From assembly GCF_003201285.1 (NCBI RefSeq), contig NZ_QICS01000005.1:124001-188000 (forward strand): 64,000 nt of DNA, in the 5' to 3' direction. The position numbers were made by a program, and so were the translations under genes. The notes under the pieces were generated by a model. It saw only the letters and a list, made by a program, of their open reading frames with translations. It did no database searches and was not told the origin of the DNA. The stretch is from Lachnotalea glycerini. GTDB lineage: Bacteria > Bacillota > Clostridia > Lachnospirales > Lachnospiraceae. Each line of letters opens with the position of its first letter. Position 1 is the first letter of the stretch. Positions 52,813 through 61,781 of the stretch are shown here, one piece after another.

Positions 52813-54474
52813 TTAGTTGTATTTTCCAGCCTCAATTGCCTGCGTCTTTTCATCAAGAATATCCTGATATCCTGCTGCATTATAATCTTCTACCGCCTGC
52901 TTGTAAACAGCATCAAAATCAGCCTCCGATGCTATTACACATTTCACATAAAGCTCTTTCCATAAATCATTTAATGTTGTCTTGTACTCTGCAACGCTTT
53001 CAACTACAACTGAATATAATGCGTCGGCTGTCATATATTGCTTGTAATTATTAAAATATTCATAGGAGTCTTCAATTAAATATTCATACCCAGAGGGAGC
53101 CCAATTTGCAAGATTTGCTTTGTAATTAAGTTCATCCTTGTCATATTGTGCACTTTCTGTTACCAGACACCAATAATCTTTATTATTGTTTTGTGATAAT
53201 TGTGATTCACCAGTATAATCCGTATTTTTAACTGCCAGACCATCTGCATCTAACGTATAGGTTTCTCCTTCTACACCATTTTGTAAAAAAAATAAGTTTT
53301 CCGGCTGGCTCATCCACTCAAGATACATCCAGATAGCCACTCTTTCTTCATCAGAGGTAGTGGAATTGATTCCCATAATCATACCAAAAGGCCAATAAGC
53401 TCTTGACTGGGGCTGTTTTCCTTCAGGCACCATGGCTGCCGGGTCTAAAACTGCCAGCTTTGCATCTGAATCATTTGCCAACAGACTGCCGATTACATCG
53501 GTACTGCTTGCCAAATACAGAGCATAAACTCCTGATGAACCAGCTACAAAATCAGCTTTCGTTGCAGCGTCATCCGTGTTTAGGTAAAATTCAGGATCGA
53601 TTAACCCATTGTTATACTCATAATTTAAATTCTTTAAAAAATCGTATGTAGGCTGCCAAGGAAGTGCTGCCACTGAAAGGTCTGAGTACAATGCCCTCTG
53701 CTTTTCGTCAATTGGCCATTCACGAAACGCATAATCATAGGTAAAATTATTTTGTTCTAATTTTCCACCACCATTGCCAAGGCCGGCATCCTTCCAAGCC
53801 TTTAATACGGCGTTATATTCTTCTAAATTATGTGGCATTTCCATATTTACTTTATCCAACCAATCTTGACGGATTAAGGTCAACCAGTTATAGGCATCCG
53901 TACGCTTTGCAAAGAAAAAGGTTGGCTTATCCTCAACTGATCCATATTTTGAAATTGATTCTCCCATGCTTTCAAAATAAGTCGGAGCATAGTTTGCAAT
54001 TTCTCCTAAATCCAGTTCCTGCATAGCTCCTTCACCATAATATGCCAATGCCTGCGGCATGTCATAGTGGAAAATAATATCTGGAGCAGTTCCGGCCGCC
54101 AGCATTTGCGTATAATCGGTTACCTCAGTAGTTCGTCCAATCGACACAAATTCAACCGTTACATTATATTTGTCTCCAAACTCCTTTTGTATCCATTGTG
54201 TATAATAGTTATCCGTTACATTAAAGCCTTCAAAGGCTCTGTCATAAACAGGAATTTGGATTTTAACATTTTCCTTAAAGCCTGTTGAATAATCTGCATA
54301 TCCTCCTGTTGATGACTGGTCTGTTGTCTGATTGTCGGTTTCGGCTGCTTGATCCTTTGTGATATCAGTTGATGTTGCATCCGTTGTTTCACTTTTATTA
54401 CACCCACCAAGTGAAACGGTCACCATGAAACACGCTAAGAATAGCGCTGCTGCCTTTTTGAACATCTTTTTCAT
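52813..54474 (-). CDS. ABC transporter substrate-binding lipoprotein (LplA/YtcQ type)
   Basis: 553 residues, the long class of oligosaccharide-binding proteins. Lipobox SLGGC with Cys at about 25, a Thr/Asp/Gln linker (26-60), then a two-lobe binding fold with TQMLAAGTAPDIIFHYDMPQ, WLTLIRQDWLDKVN and RAYWPFGMIMGINSTTSDEE. Cargo is probably rhamnogalacturonan or pectin oligosaccharides, judged by the GH105 neighbour. No ATPase gene is present; a shared MsmX-type ATPase is likely elsewhere. Confidence 0.93.
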   Translation of the reverse strand: MKKMFKKAAALFLACFMVTVSLGGCNKSETTDATSTDITKDQAAETDNQTTDQSSTGGYADYSTGFKENVKIQIPVYDRAFEGFNVTDNYYTQWIQKEFGDKYNVTVEFVSIGRTTEVTDYTQMLAAGTAPDIIFHYDMPQALAYYGEGAMQELDLGEIANYAPTYFESMGESISKYGSVEDKPTFFFAKRTDAYNWLTLIRQDWLDKVNMEMPHNLEEYNAVLKAWKDAGLGNGGGKLEQNNFTYDYAFREWPIDEKQRALYSDLSVAALPWQPTYDFLKNLNYEYNNGLIDPEFYLNTDDAATKADFVAGSSGVYALYLASSTDVIGSLLANDSDAKLAVLDPAAMVPEGKQPQSRAYWPFGMIMGINSTTSDEERVAIWMYLEWMSQPENLFFLQNGVEGETYTLDADGLAVKNTDYTGESQLSQNNNKDYWCLVTESAQYDKDELNYKANLANWAPSGYEYLIEDSYEYFNNYKQYMTADALYSVVVESVAEYKTTLNDLWKELYVKCVIASEADFDAVYKQAVEDYNAAGYQDILDEKTQAIEAGKYN

Positions 54475-54541
54475 ATACTTATACCTCCTTTTATATAGAA
54501 CCTTTATATAGTATTAGGATTCACCTAATGAACTATCTGTC

Positions 54542-55465
54542 TTAGCCCTTTACAGAACCAATCATCGTTCCTTGCACAAAATATTTCTGTGCAAAGGGAT
54601 AAATACATATAATCGGTATTGTAGCAAACATAATACAAGAAGCCTTTAGTACTTCAGGATTGGTTAGCTGCGCGGATCCCTCCACTGCTGCCTGAAAACT
54701 CTCGGTTGCTGCCACTACCAGATAATATAGCTTTAGCTGTAAAGGTCTTAAATCCGTTCTTTGTTTTATGTAAAACAGTGCATCTTGATAAGCGTTCCAT
54801 CTGCCTACCGCATAAAATAGTGATAGTGTTGCTATGATTGGCTTTGACAGCGGCAATACGATACTTCTTAAAATCCGAATCTGCCCTGCACCATCTAAAT
54901 AGGCTGACTCTATCAAGCTGTCTGGTATCGAACTTTGAAGCGATGTTTTCATAATTAATAAATTATATGGACTAAATGCCAAGGGTAAAATTAGAGCTGA
55001 CCAACTGTCTAATAAGCCTAATTGATTCATTAAAAGGTATTCTGGGATAATTCCACCCGCAAAATACATGGTAAACATAAATATAAATGTCAGAGCCGTT
55101 CTGCCTTTTAATTGCTTTCTAGAAAGAGGATATGCAGCACATATCGTAATAATCATTCCTAAAATGGTAAACAAAAAGGTTACAACAACGGATACATAAA
55201 AAGATCGGATAATACTTGCATCAGCAAAAATTTTTTTATAGGCTGACAGGGTAATACCCTTTGGTAATAGAATAATTTTGTTCGCGATTACATATGCTTC
55301 ACTGCTGATTGATTTAGACAATACATGTATAAAAGGCAATACACAGGTTAACGAAACAATTAAGATAAATGAATAAATGAAAATATCAATGACACGATTT
55401 TTTGCTTTCGCCTTTGTCCAAGCTTTATTCGTTTTTGGTAAAATTATTTTTGTTGCAGAATCCAT
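54542..55465 (-). CDS. ABC sugar permease, LplC/YtcP type
   Basis: 307 residues with six membrane helices. The EAA loop reads ESAYLDGAGQIRILRSIVLP, followed by LSKPIIATLSLF. C-terminal SCIMFATIPIICIYPFAQKYFVQGTMIGSVKG is characteristic of LplC-type carbohydrate permeases. Pairs with the LplB-like permease encoded 14 nt upstream. Confidence 0.94.
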   Translation of the reverse strand: MDSATKIILPKTNKAWTKAKAKNRVIDIFIYSFILIVSLTCVLPFIHVLSKSISSEAYVIANKIILLPKGITLSAYKKIFADASIIRSFYVSVVVTFLFTILGMIITICAAYPLSRKQLKGRTALTFIFMFTMYFAGGIIPEYLLMNQLGLLDSWSALILPLAFSPYNLLIMKTSLQSSIPDSLIESAYLDGAGQIRILRSIVLPLSKPIIATLSLFYAVGRWNAYQDALFYIKQRTDLRPLQLKLYYLVVAATESFQAAVEGSAQLTNPEVLKASCIMFATIPIICIYPFAQKYFVQGTMIGSVKG

Positions 55466-55479
55466 CTTTAAGTCCTCCC

Positions 55480-56451
55480 TTACAGTAAACCTTCTTCGCC
55501 AAGCTTCTTTGCAAATCGGTCAGCAGCCAATACCAATATAAGTCCAACCACCGACTGAAACAGTCCAATTGCCGTTGCCTCGCTGAATTTACCGCTCTTG
55601 ATGCCATAGTTGTATACTAGGACAGGAATAGTAGTTGTAAATTTCGTAGTTGCAACATTCATCAATGCATATACACTTTCAAAGGAACCGCCCATAATCT
55701 TACCCAAGTTCATTATCAATAATGTAACAATGGTTCCCTTAATGCATGGCAAAGTAATATTGATACATTTTGCCCATCTTCCTGCGCCATCTACTGTTGC
55801 AGCTTCATATAATTCAGTATTCACACCTGTAATTGCGGCCAAATAAATAATCGTACCCCATCCCATACTTTGCCATACACTGATGGCTACGTAGGTAATG
55901 AGCCAGTGGTTATCCTCTTGCAAAAACGGTATTCTCGTTCCATTGCATGCCTCAATCAGATTATTCACTATACCGGATGCCTGCCCAAATATCTGGTAGG
56001 CAATAGCTCCAATGATGACAAAAGATAAAAAGTGTGGTAAATAAAGTAATGTCTGCGTGATACTCTTAAAATACTTATTTTTGATTTCATTTAGCAGTAA
56101 AGCTAACAAAATTGGCATCGGAAAACCAAATATAAGTGTCAAGCCATTCAGCAATAACGTATTTCTGACTGATTTGCCAAAATCTCTCATAGCAAAAACC
56201 TTTTCAAATACCTGAAAACCTACCCACTTGCTTCCTGCAAAACCTTTGAGTATTTTGTAGTCCTTAAATGCAATCACAAGACCTGCCATTGAGCCATATT
56301 TAAAAATCAAAGCAAATACCAATGGAATCAGTAATAGTAGATACAATTGCCAATCTCTCTTTAAATAGAACAAAGCACCATGCTTATTTGTTCCTAACGG
56401 CTTTGTTCTTTTTGTATTTATTCCATCCTTTACCCAACCGGCACTCTTCAT
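55480..56451 (-). CDS. ABC sugar permease, LplB/YteP type
   Basis: 323 residues from the ATG at 56451 (GGAGGAG upstream); an upstream extension in the same frame is leader. Six helices; N-terminal RDWQLYLLLLIPLVFALIFK, EAA loop YEAATVDGAGRWAKCINITL, end ATAIGLFQSVVGLILVLAAD. First gene of the importer operon. It is directly behind a promoter with an AraC-type direct repeat. Confidence 0.94.
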   Translation of the reverse strand: MKSAGWVKDGINTKRTKPLGTNKHGALFYLKRDWQLYLLLLIPLVFALIFKYGSMAGLVIAFKDYKILKGFAGSKWVGFQVFEKVFAMRDFGKSVRNTLLLNGLTLIFGFPMPILLALLLNEIKNKYFKSITQTLLYLPHFLSFVIIGAIAYQIFGQASGIVNNLIEACNGTRIPFLQEDNHWLITYVAISVWQSMGWGTIIYLAAITGVNTELYEAATVDGAGRWAKCINITLPCIKGTIVTLLIMNLGKIMGGSFESVYALMNVATTKFTTTIPVLVYNYGIKSGKFSEATAIGLFQSVVGLILVLAADRFAKKLGEEGLL

Positions 56452-56509
56452 AATCTGCTCCTCCTGTTTTGTTTTCCTATTGTGCATCTTCACATGCTCA
56501 ATTAAACAC

Positions 56510-56538
56510 ACTATAATTGGCAGTAATGCTTTTGTAAA
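56510..56538 (-). promoter_or_regulatory. Promoter of the importer-GH105 operon
   Basis: Minus strand: TTTACA (56538-56533), 17-nt spacer, TATAGT (56515-56510). A weak -35 next to an activator-type direct repeat suggests activation is needed. Confidence 0.65.
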
Positions 56539-56539
56539 T

Positions 56540-56570
56540 CATCATTTTTGATACATACCATCATTTTTGA
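56540..56570 (-). promoter_or_regulatory. Direct repeat, probable AraC-type activator site
   Basis: TCAAAAATGATG occurs twice on the minus strand (56570-56559 and 56551-56540) with a 19-bp period, ending 1 bp from the -35 box. Two same-face direct repeats beside the -35 are what AraC/YesN-type activators use. The adjacent AraC-type gene is the natural candidate. Confidence 0.65.
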
Positions 56571-56691
56571 CACTAATAAAACCTTGGATTTTACTGCTTT
56601 TTTTTTAATTTATTGATTAATCTTACTTGTTTTACAATCTATTATTTCACTCTTTTTTATCTATTTATAATCAAAAACGATTCGAATTAAT

Positions 56692-56739
56692 CAAAAAAAT
56701 ACCCATACAGTTTGTGCTATTTCAACAAATTGTATGGGT
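56692..56739 (-). terminator. Terminator after the AraC-type regulator
   Basis: ACCCATACA (56701-56709) / TGTATGGGT (56731-56739) with extra pairs TTTGT/ACAAA inside; minus-strand tail is ATTTTTTT. Confidence 0.85.
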
Positions 56740-56782
56740 TAATGTAATTACTATCTTTAGGCATTCGGTATATACTGATGTT

Positions 56783-59101
56783 TTATTGATTATTTTTAAA
56801 ATCACTTGGAGACACTCCTTCATATTTTTTAAAAAATCGGTTGACACTTTGAACATTACGATATCCAACCTCAATTGCTATCTGGGATATATTTAAATTG
56901 GAATGAAGCAGCAAGCGCTTGACTTCTTCTATCCTTAATAGATTGACATTATCCATTAAGCTTTTACCCGTTTCCTCTTTCACAAGTTTTCTTAAATAAG
57001 AATAACTGATTCCTATCTTCTCTGCCAATTCCTCAAAAACAATTTCCTCCTTATAATGCTTATTAATATACTTCATAATCTGCTCCCAATATCTGACTTC
57101 ATTCATGTCATGATCTTGGGAAGAGCTTTCAATAATTGCCCGATACAAGTCATTTAAATAAGCTTCAATTTCTTCGAGAGTATCAAATTCAGCTATATTA
57201 GAATAAATATTGCTGTTATGTCCAACCAATCTATTTGTATTCATATTATGTTCTGCCATATATTTGACAGTAGCTCCTGCTAACTGGTTAAAGATAAATA
57301 CAATATTGTCATTTGAAACGTTAGGAAAACTCTTAATCTCATTTATCATCATCTTTAATTCTTGCTCAATACTATTCTTATCTCCCGTATTTAAATAATT
57401 TAATATCTTTTTTTCACTATTATAGGAATAATGATATTTTATCTTCTCATTGTTCTTGGATTTCCAAAATATAATGCTGTTGCGGCCTTCTACCAGCCGA
57501 CTTTTAACAGCCTCTGAAGCCTCTGACGTGCAATCCTTAATTCCTTCATAATTATTATGAACCGCACTCACACCAATCGTAATGGTATATCCCATTACCT
57601 GAGCAGCTTCATTTTTTAATATAGTTAAAACATTACCAATTGTTCTTGGAACCTTACTATGATCATATTCTTTCATGTTAATAATAATTCCAAGCATACC
57701 GCCAATATAGCGTACACAACTGACCTTATAACCATCTGGAAAGCTTCTTTCAATTTTCTCAAATAAAACATATCTTTGATAACTTCTAATATCATGGTTT
57801 GTTTCATGCAAATAAGCTTTCATGTTATCCACGGAAGCCAGCGCTACAATATAGTGATTGTATGGAAACAGTTTTTTTATTTCATTCAACTCTGTTTCAT
57901 TTGTAATTTCACCCATCATCAAATTGTTAAGAGCTAAATTTTTCGTCTCTTCCTCTCTCTCTTTTAAGAGCTTATGCAGATTTTCCTCCTGCTTTTGGAT
58001 TTGAGAAAATGCATTTGCAATAAAGGTTAAGTCATTTTTACTCCGGTTGTATTCGACGCCCTCCCTACTTTTTAAATCCTTGATTAATTGTCTCATCGGT
58101 TTTGAAAATCTTGAGGCAGCAAAAATAGCAAGCATGGTTCCCACTATAATAATGATAATGGTCAGCAATGTATATCTCGTTCTCATATTGTACGATTTTG
58201 CCATCAGCTTGGCCATCGGATATTTGGCTACATAGGTCCAGTCGTTGAAAGACGTCCGATAATAAGTATATAACATCTTCTCTTTGCTGTTGCTTACGTA
58301 CTCAAAACCCGAATTATTCCCGCTATTTAGCATGTCTTTGATATGTGCTTCATCTTCTAACTCCTTAAAAAGCTTACTCTTATCCACATCCGAAATCACA
58401 ATGCCATTTTTATCAATCAGCATCCCATCCATTTCGGTTCCAAAGCGGCTAGAATTTAAATATTTACAAATCTCATCCTCTGAAACATTGATAACAATGG
58501 TTCCCTTTGTTGCCGTAACAAGCTTACTAAGCCGATATACATAAGAAATGACTTCCATTTCCTGCATATCACCATTCTCCGTATCCTTCACCGACTGTGA
58601 AGTTAATATTCTGGGATACCACAATCCGCTTGGACCTGACATTTGCTCTTGAGCTTTGGTAAGCCAGTCAATACTCTCATAGGAATCCAATCTGACAATT
58701 CCTTTATCAGTTGATACTAAATAGTCCGCATCGTCTAAATAAAAAAATGCAGAATGTACCGCTGTATTATTATTTACAATTTCATTCAATGCATCGACGA
58801 TCACAAAAGCTTTACTGATATTATCGTAATCATGATTTAAAATTGTATATGTATTTGCATCCCTTAGGGTGTTAAAAGTACTTCCCTTTACTATCTGTAA
58901 AACATTTCTTACTGTATTATTTAATACAAGTTCAATTAAATCGCTGTTTGATTCCAGCCTAGCCATTGCCGATTCTGCTATCTCTTCTTCTGAATATTTG
59001 AGCATACTTTTGCTGCTGTAGTAAGTAACAATACTCGTAGGTATCACAAGTAATAAGACCAATAACACAATGAGTTCAAAAAGAAACGGTACTTTCTTCA
59101 T
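56783..59101 (-). CDS. Membrane-bound AraC-type sensor-regulator
   Basis: 772 residues. Helix 1 (about 8-28), an extracellular Cache-like sensor region (about 35-310), helix 2 (YTLLTIIIIIVGTMLAIFAA, about 312-332), a HAMP-like stretch, a cytosolic middle, and a C-terminal AraC DNA-binding pair (about 670-770) with SYSYLRKLVKEETGKSLMDN and NISQIAIEVGYRNVQSVNRF. Such one-component proteins couple external sugar binding to operon activation, as in rhamnogalacturonan loci. It faces the importer operon head-to-tail and probably activates it. Confidence 0.93.
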   Translation of the reverse strand: MKKVPFLFELIVLLVLLLVIPTSIVTYYSSKSMLKYSEEEIAESAMARLESNSDLIELVLNNTVRNVLQIVKGSTFNTLRDANTYTILNHDYDNISKAFVIVDALNEIVNNNTAVHSAFFYLDDADYLVSTDKGIVRLDSYESIDWLTKAQEQMSGPSGLWYPRILTSQSVKDTENGDMQEMEVISYVYRLSKLVTATKGTIVINVSEDEICKYLNSSRFGTEMDGMLIDKNGIVISDVDKSKLFKELEDEAHIKDMLNSGNNSGFEYVSNSKEKMLYTYYRTSFNDWTYVAKYPMAKLMAKSYNMRTRYTLLTIIIIIVGTMLAIFAASRFSKPMRQLIKDLKSREGVEYNRSKNDLTFIANAFSQIQKQEENLHKLLKEREEETKNLALNNLMMGEITNETELNEIKKLFPYNHYIVALASVDNMKAYLHETNHDIRSYQRYVLFEKIERSFPDGYKVSCVRYIGGMLGIIINMKEYDHSKVPRTIGNVLTILKNEAAQVMGYTITIGVSAVHNNYEGIKDCTSEASEAVKSRLVEGRNSIIFWKSKNNEKIKYHYSYNSEKKILNYLNTGDKNSIEQELKMMINEIKSFPNVSNDNIVFIFNQLAGATVKYMAEHNMNTNRLVGHNSNIYSNIAEFDTLEEIEAYLNDLYRAIIESSSQDHDMNEVRYWEQIMKYINKHYKEEIVFEELAEKIGISYSYLRKLVKEETGKSLMDNVNLLRIEEVKRLLLHSNLNISQIAIEVGYRNVQSVNRFFKKYEGVSPSDFKNNQ

Positions 59102-59435
59102 GGCACCCTCCCATTCACGTTCTATACTCCATTTTCATTATAGAGTACCTCATTGTATTTTTCAAGCCAACACGAATGGATTTTTAGTTTTTTGTCAAAT
59201 ATTATAGTTTTTTGTATAAAATAATAAAAAATTGAAAACTTAAATTCAACTAATCTCCCATCAATGTATCAAATAGATAGTTATATTTTCCACATGCATT
59301 CGTGCTCAATGTGTTTTATTTCATAGAAACAAAACTTTTAGCGTTAACAACAAGGTCTTTTCTATGAAATAAAAAACAAAAAGAGCTGTTACAAAACTAA
59401 CCTAATACAATTAGTTTTGCAATGGCTCTCTTTTC
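59102..59435. other. Spacer with a long inverted repeat and the ybaK terminator
   Basis: No gene. TTTTATTTCATAGAAA (59314-59329) and TTTCTATGAAATAAAA (59359-59374) are perfect 16-bp inverted arms around a 29-nt loop containing GCGTTAAC. It is not followed by a U-run outside the stem in a useful direction. The second hairpin, CAAAACTAA (59392-59400) / TTAGTTTTG (59411-59419) with GAGC/GCTC below it, precedes a minus-strand U-run and ends ybaK. Confidence 0.5.
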
Positions 59436-59906
59436 TTATTTTACTAGATTTGCTGTCTGCGCTTGTGTAAATGCGATTAAATCATCTGGCTTTATAATAA
59501 TCTGTGCCCCTCTTATTCCTGCACTCACATATATAAAATCAAAAAGGATTATTGTCTCATCAAGATAAGTCGGAAATTTCTTCTTCATCCCAATTGGAGA
59601 ACAGCCTCCTCTTATATAACCTGTCAATCCCAACAGCTCTTTTACATGCACCATTTCAATTTTCTTATCCTTTGTCAGTGCAGAAGCTTTCTTAAAATCT
59701 AATTCTTCATTTACAGGAATGCAAAATACCATAATCCCATTTTTGTCACCTTTTGCAACCAATGTTTTAAAAACCTGCTGACAATCAAGACCAAGCTGAT
59801 TAGCAATATGCTCTCCGGATAAATCATTCTCATCCACTTCATATTCTTTCGTGTCAAAAGGAATATCAGCCTTTTCTAATATTCTCATAGCATTTGTCTT
59901 TATCAA
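59436..59906 (-). CDS. ybaK: Cys-tRNA(Pro)/Cys-tRNA(Cys) deacylase YbaK/EbsC
   Basis: 156 residues from TTG with AAGGAG eight bases upstream. YbaK fold motifs: EYEVDENDLSGEHIANQLGL, QVFKTLVAKGDKNG, conserved Lys in DFKKASALTKDK, and GYIRGGCSPIGMKKKFPTYL. It hydrolyses mischarged Cys-tRNA-Pro in trans after ProRS errors. No functional link to the neighbours is apparent. Confidence 0.95.
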   Translation of the reverse strand: MIKTNAMRILEKADIPFDTKEYEVDENDLSGEHIANQLGLDCQQVFKTLVAKGDKNGIMVFCIPVNEELDFKKASALTKDKKIEMVHVKELLGLTGYIRGGCSPIGMKKKFPTYLDETIILFDFIYVSAGIRGAQIIIKPDDLIAFTQAQTANLVK

Positions 59907-59943
59907 GTTATCACTCCTTCATTTGTGTCTTATAATTACTATT

Positions 59944-60354
59944 TTATTCAAAAACAACATTTTTGTCTATATATTCTGTTTTTACTACCACATAAGGATA
60001 GGACAGACCTTCGCTGATTTTCTCATCCTTTGACGGTCCAATCAAATTTGTATCAATATAAATGGCATTGCTTGTTAAGTATAAATCATTAACTGCAATG
60101 CTATAGCCTCCGGTCTGCTGCTCTCCATAGCCAACACAAATATAAAGGCTCTCATTATCTGTATATGTAATTTTAAACTCACTGGTTTTCTTTTCTTCTA
60201 TAATTTTCATAAGTTCTTCCGGTATATCACTTTCACTAACAACCGTAAATTCTAAATCACGCAGTTTTTCATTGCTTGATTCCTCCATTGAACAGCCATT
60301 CAAAAGAAATGACGAAACTAACACCAATACTACTATTTTTATAAATCGCCTCAT
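59944..60354 (-). CDS. Lipoprotein with PrcB-type C-terminal domain
   Basis: 136 residues from the ATG at 60354 (AAGGAGG upstream). Signal with lipobox LLNGC (Cys about 21). The C-terminal ~60 residues (TGGYSIAVNDLYLTSNAIYI ... GLSYPYVVVKTEYI) fit the PrcB_C domain of protease-complex assembly proteins. No protease gene is near. Exported, membrane-anchored, role unknown. Confidence 0.8.
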   Translation of the reverse strand: MRRFIKIVVLVLVSSFLLNGCSMEESSNEKLRDLEFTVVSESDIPEELMKIIEEKKTSEFKITYTDNESLYICVGYGEQQTGGYSIAVNDLYLTSNAIYIDTNLIGPSKDEKISEGLSYPYVVVKTEYIDKNVVFE

Positions 60355-60490
60355 TGTATGTTCCTCCTTCCATGCGATTTTTGAACAGGTGGCAACCAAA
60401 ATTTGTAACGAGGTCTTTCTTATTATAATAAAAAATCTACTATACACATTATTAATACTTTATGCATAGTAGAACTCTTTCTTTCATTTT

Positions 60491-61276
60491 CTATTTTTTT
60501 ACCCGATAACCAAGTGCCAGAGATAAATCATTTTTGACCTGAAGCACATGGCTAGACAGTTCCTTAATTCTCTCATCTGCCATTCTGCTAACTGGAGCTG
60601 AAATGCTAAAAGCATATTTTGCCTTTCCTCTATAATCATAAATACAAGCCGCAATACATCGAACACCAATTTCGTTTTCTTCATCATCCATAGCATATCC
60701 GCGCTCTCGTACAATTTCAAGTACTTTAAACAATTCCTCTAAAGAAACAATAGTCTTTGATGTTTTCTTCTCAATCAAACTTGCATTCCATATTTTTGTC
60801 ACTTCCTCTATTGACAGTGTTGCTAATATTGCTTTTCCTACTCCTGAACAGTACATGGGATGTATCATACCAATTTGCGATACCATTCGAATAGAGCTGA
60901 CTTTTGACTCTACTTTGTCAATATATATAATATCATTGTCATTTCTTTGAACCAAATGCACCGTTTCCTGACTTTGCTCCGCTAATTGTTTCATATAAGA
61001 GTGTGCAATGGGTAAAATATCAATTTTGTCCAATAACTGTCCCGACAGCCCTACAATTTTATAAGATAGCATATACTTTTGCGTATCTTCGTCCTGTCTG
61101 GCATACCCCATGTAGATAAGTGACATAAGTAATCGATGAGCCGTGCTCTTATGAAGCTCTAAATGATTGCTTAAATCCATAAGACCAATAGGACCCATTT
61201 GTGCCAGTGTTTCCAGCACTTGAAATATCCTCTCTGCCGATTGGATTGGATTTTTATTTGATGTATTTTCAGTCAT
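60491..61276 (-). CDS. IclR family regulator, KdgR-like
   Basis: 261 residues. N-terminal winged helix (about 10-75: AERIFQVLETLAQMGPIGLM; NHLELHKSTAHRLLMSLIYM) and the IclR effector domain (about 90-255) with VGKAILATLSIEEV and YAMDDEENEIGVRCIAACIY. Divergent from eda-kdgK, so it likely represses them and responds to KDG or a related acid. Its promoter and theirs both carry TGAAAC-type half-sites. Confidence 0.92.
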   Translation of the reverse strand: MTENTSNKNPIQSAERIFQVLETLAQMGPIGLMDLSNHLELHKSTAHRLLMSLIYMGYARQDEDTQKYMLSYKIVGLSGQLLDKIDILPIAHSYMKQLAEQSQETVHLVQRNDNDIIYIDKVESKVSSIRMVSQIGMIHPMYCSGVGKAILATLSIEEVTKIWNASLIEKKTSKTIVSLEELFKVLEIVRERGYAMDDEENEIGVRCIAACIYDYRGKAKYAFSISAPVSRMADERIKELSSHVLQVKNDLSLALGYRVKK

Positions 61277-61326
61277 TCATATTCCTCCATTTTAAGCAAA
61301 GACCTATAAATTTTGCCATCTTTGCT

Positions 61327-61434
61327 ATGTTTCATTTATTCTATTATTAAGTCAATCGTTACGGTATGAAATAATGAAACCCGTTCCGCCTTGTGAAACA
61401 TTGTTATTCTACCACGCTTTGAGGCAAATGACAA
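61327..61434 (-). promoter_or_regulatory. iclR promoter with TGAAAC half-sites
   Basis: Minus strand: TTGTCA (61434-61429), 17-nt spacer, TAGAAT (61411-61406). TGTGAAACATTG (61392-61403) covers the start point, and further sites are ATGAAATAATGAAAC (61365-61379) and ATGTTTCAT (61327-61335). This suggests autoregulation. Confidence 0.6.
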
Positions 61435-61556
61435 CCTATTAAAATTCTACATAATAATTATATTCAAATTTTAAATTATGATTATTTCATTAAAAGTTTG
61501 TTTCCTAGTAAGTTTTATTTCTGTGAAAGATTATTGATCAAAAATTTTGTTTTATC

Positions 61557-61584
61557 TTGACATCTGATTAAATGATAGTATAAT
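61557..61584 (+). promoter_or_regulatory. Sigma-A promoter of eda-kdgK
   Basis: TTGACA (61557-61562), 16-nt spacer, TATAAT (61579-61584). Confidence 0.8.
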
Positions 61585-61603
61585 TTAACTATGGTATCGT
61601 TAT

Positions 61604-61679
61604 ATGAAACATGGTTTTGTATTATGAAACAACATATGCTACGAATATAACAATTTTGGTATGCTATACGTATTCGTAG
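61604..61679 (+). promoter_or_regulatory. Probable IclR/KdgR operator and leader hairpin before eda
   Basis: ATGAAACATGGTTTTGTA (61604-61621) is an imperfect dyad, followed by ATGAAAC (61624-61630), both just downstream of the predicted start near 61591, a roadblock position. Further on, CTACGAATA (61639-61647) / TATTCGTAG (61671-61679) forms a 9-bp leader hairpin of unknown role. The remaining spacer, 61435-61556 and 61680-61781, shows nothing else. Confidence 0.55.
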
Positions 61680-61781
61680 TTTTAAATACCTGTCAAAACT
61701 AAGTTAGATGCTGTTTATTCATATTACAGCATATTCTGCTAAGATACTACACTTTTTAGAAAATGAAAAGGAGAAATCGTA

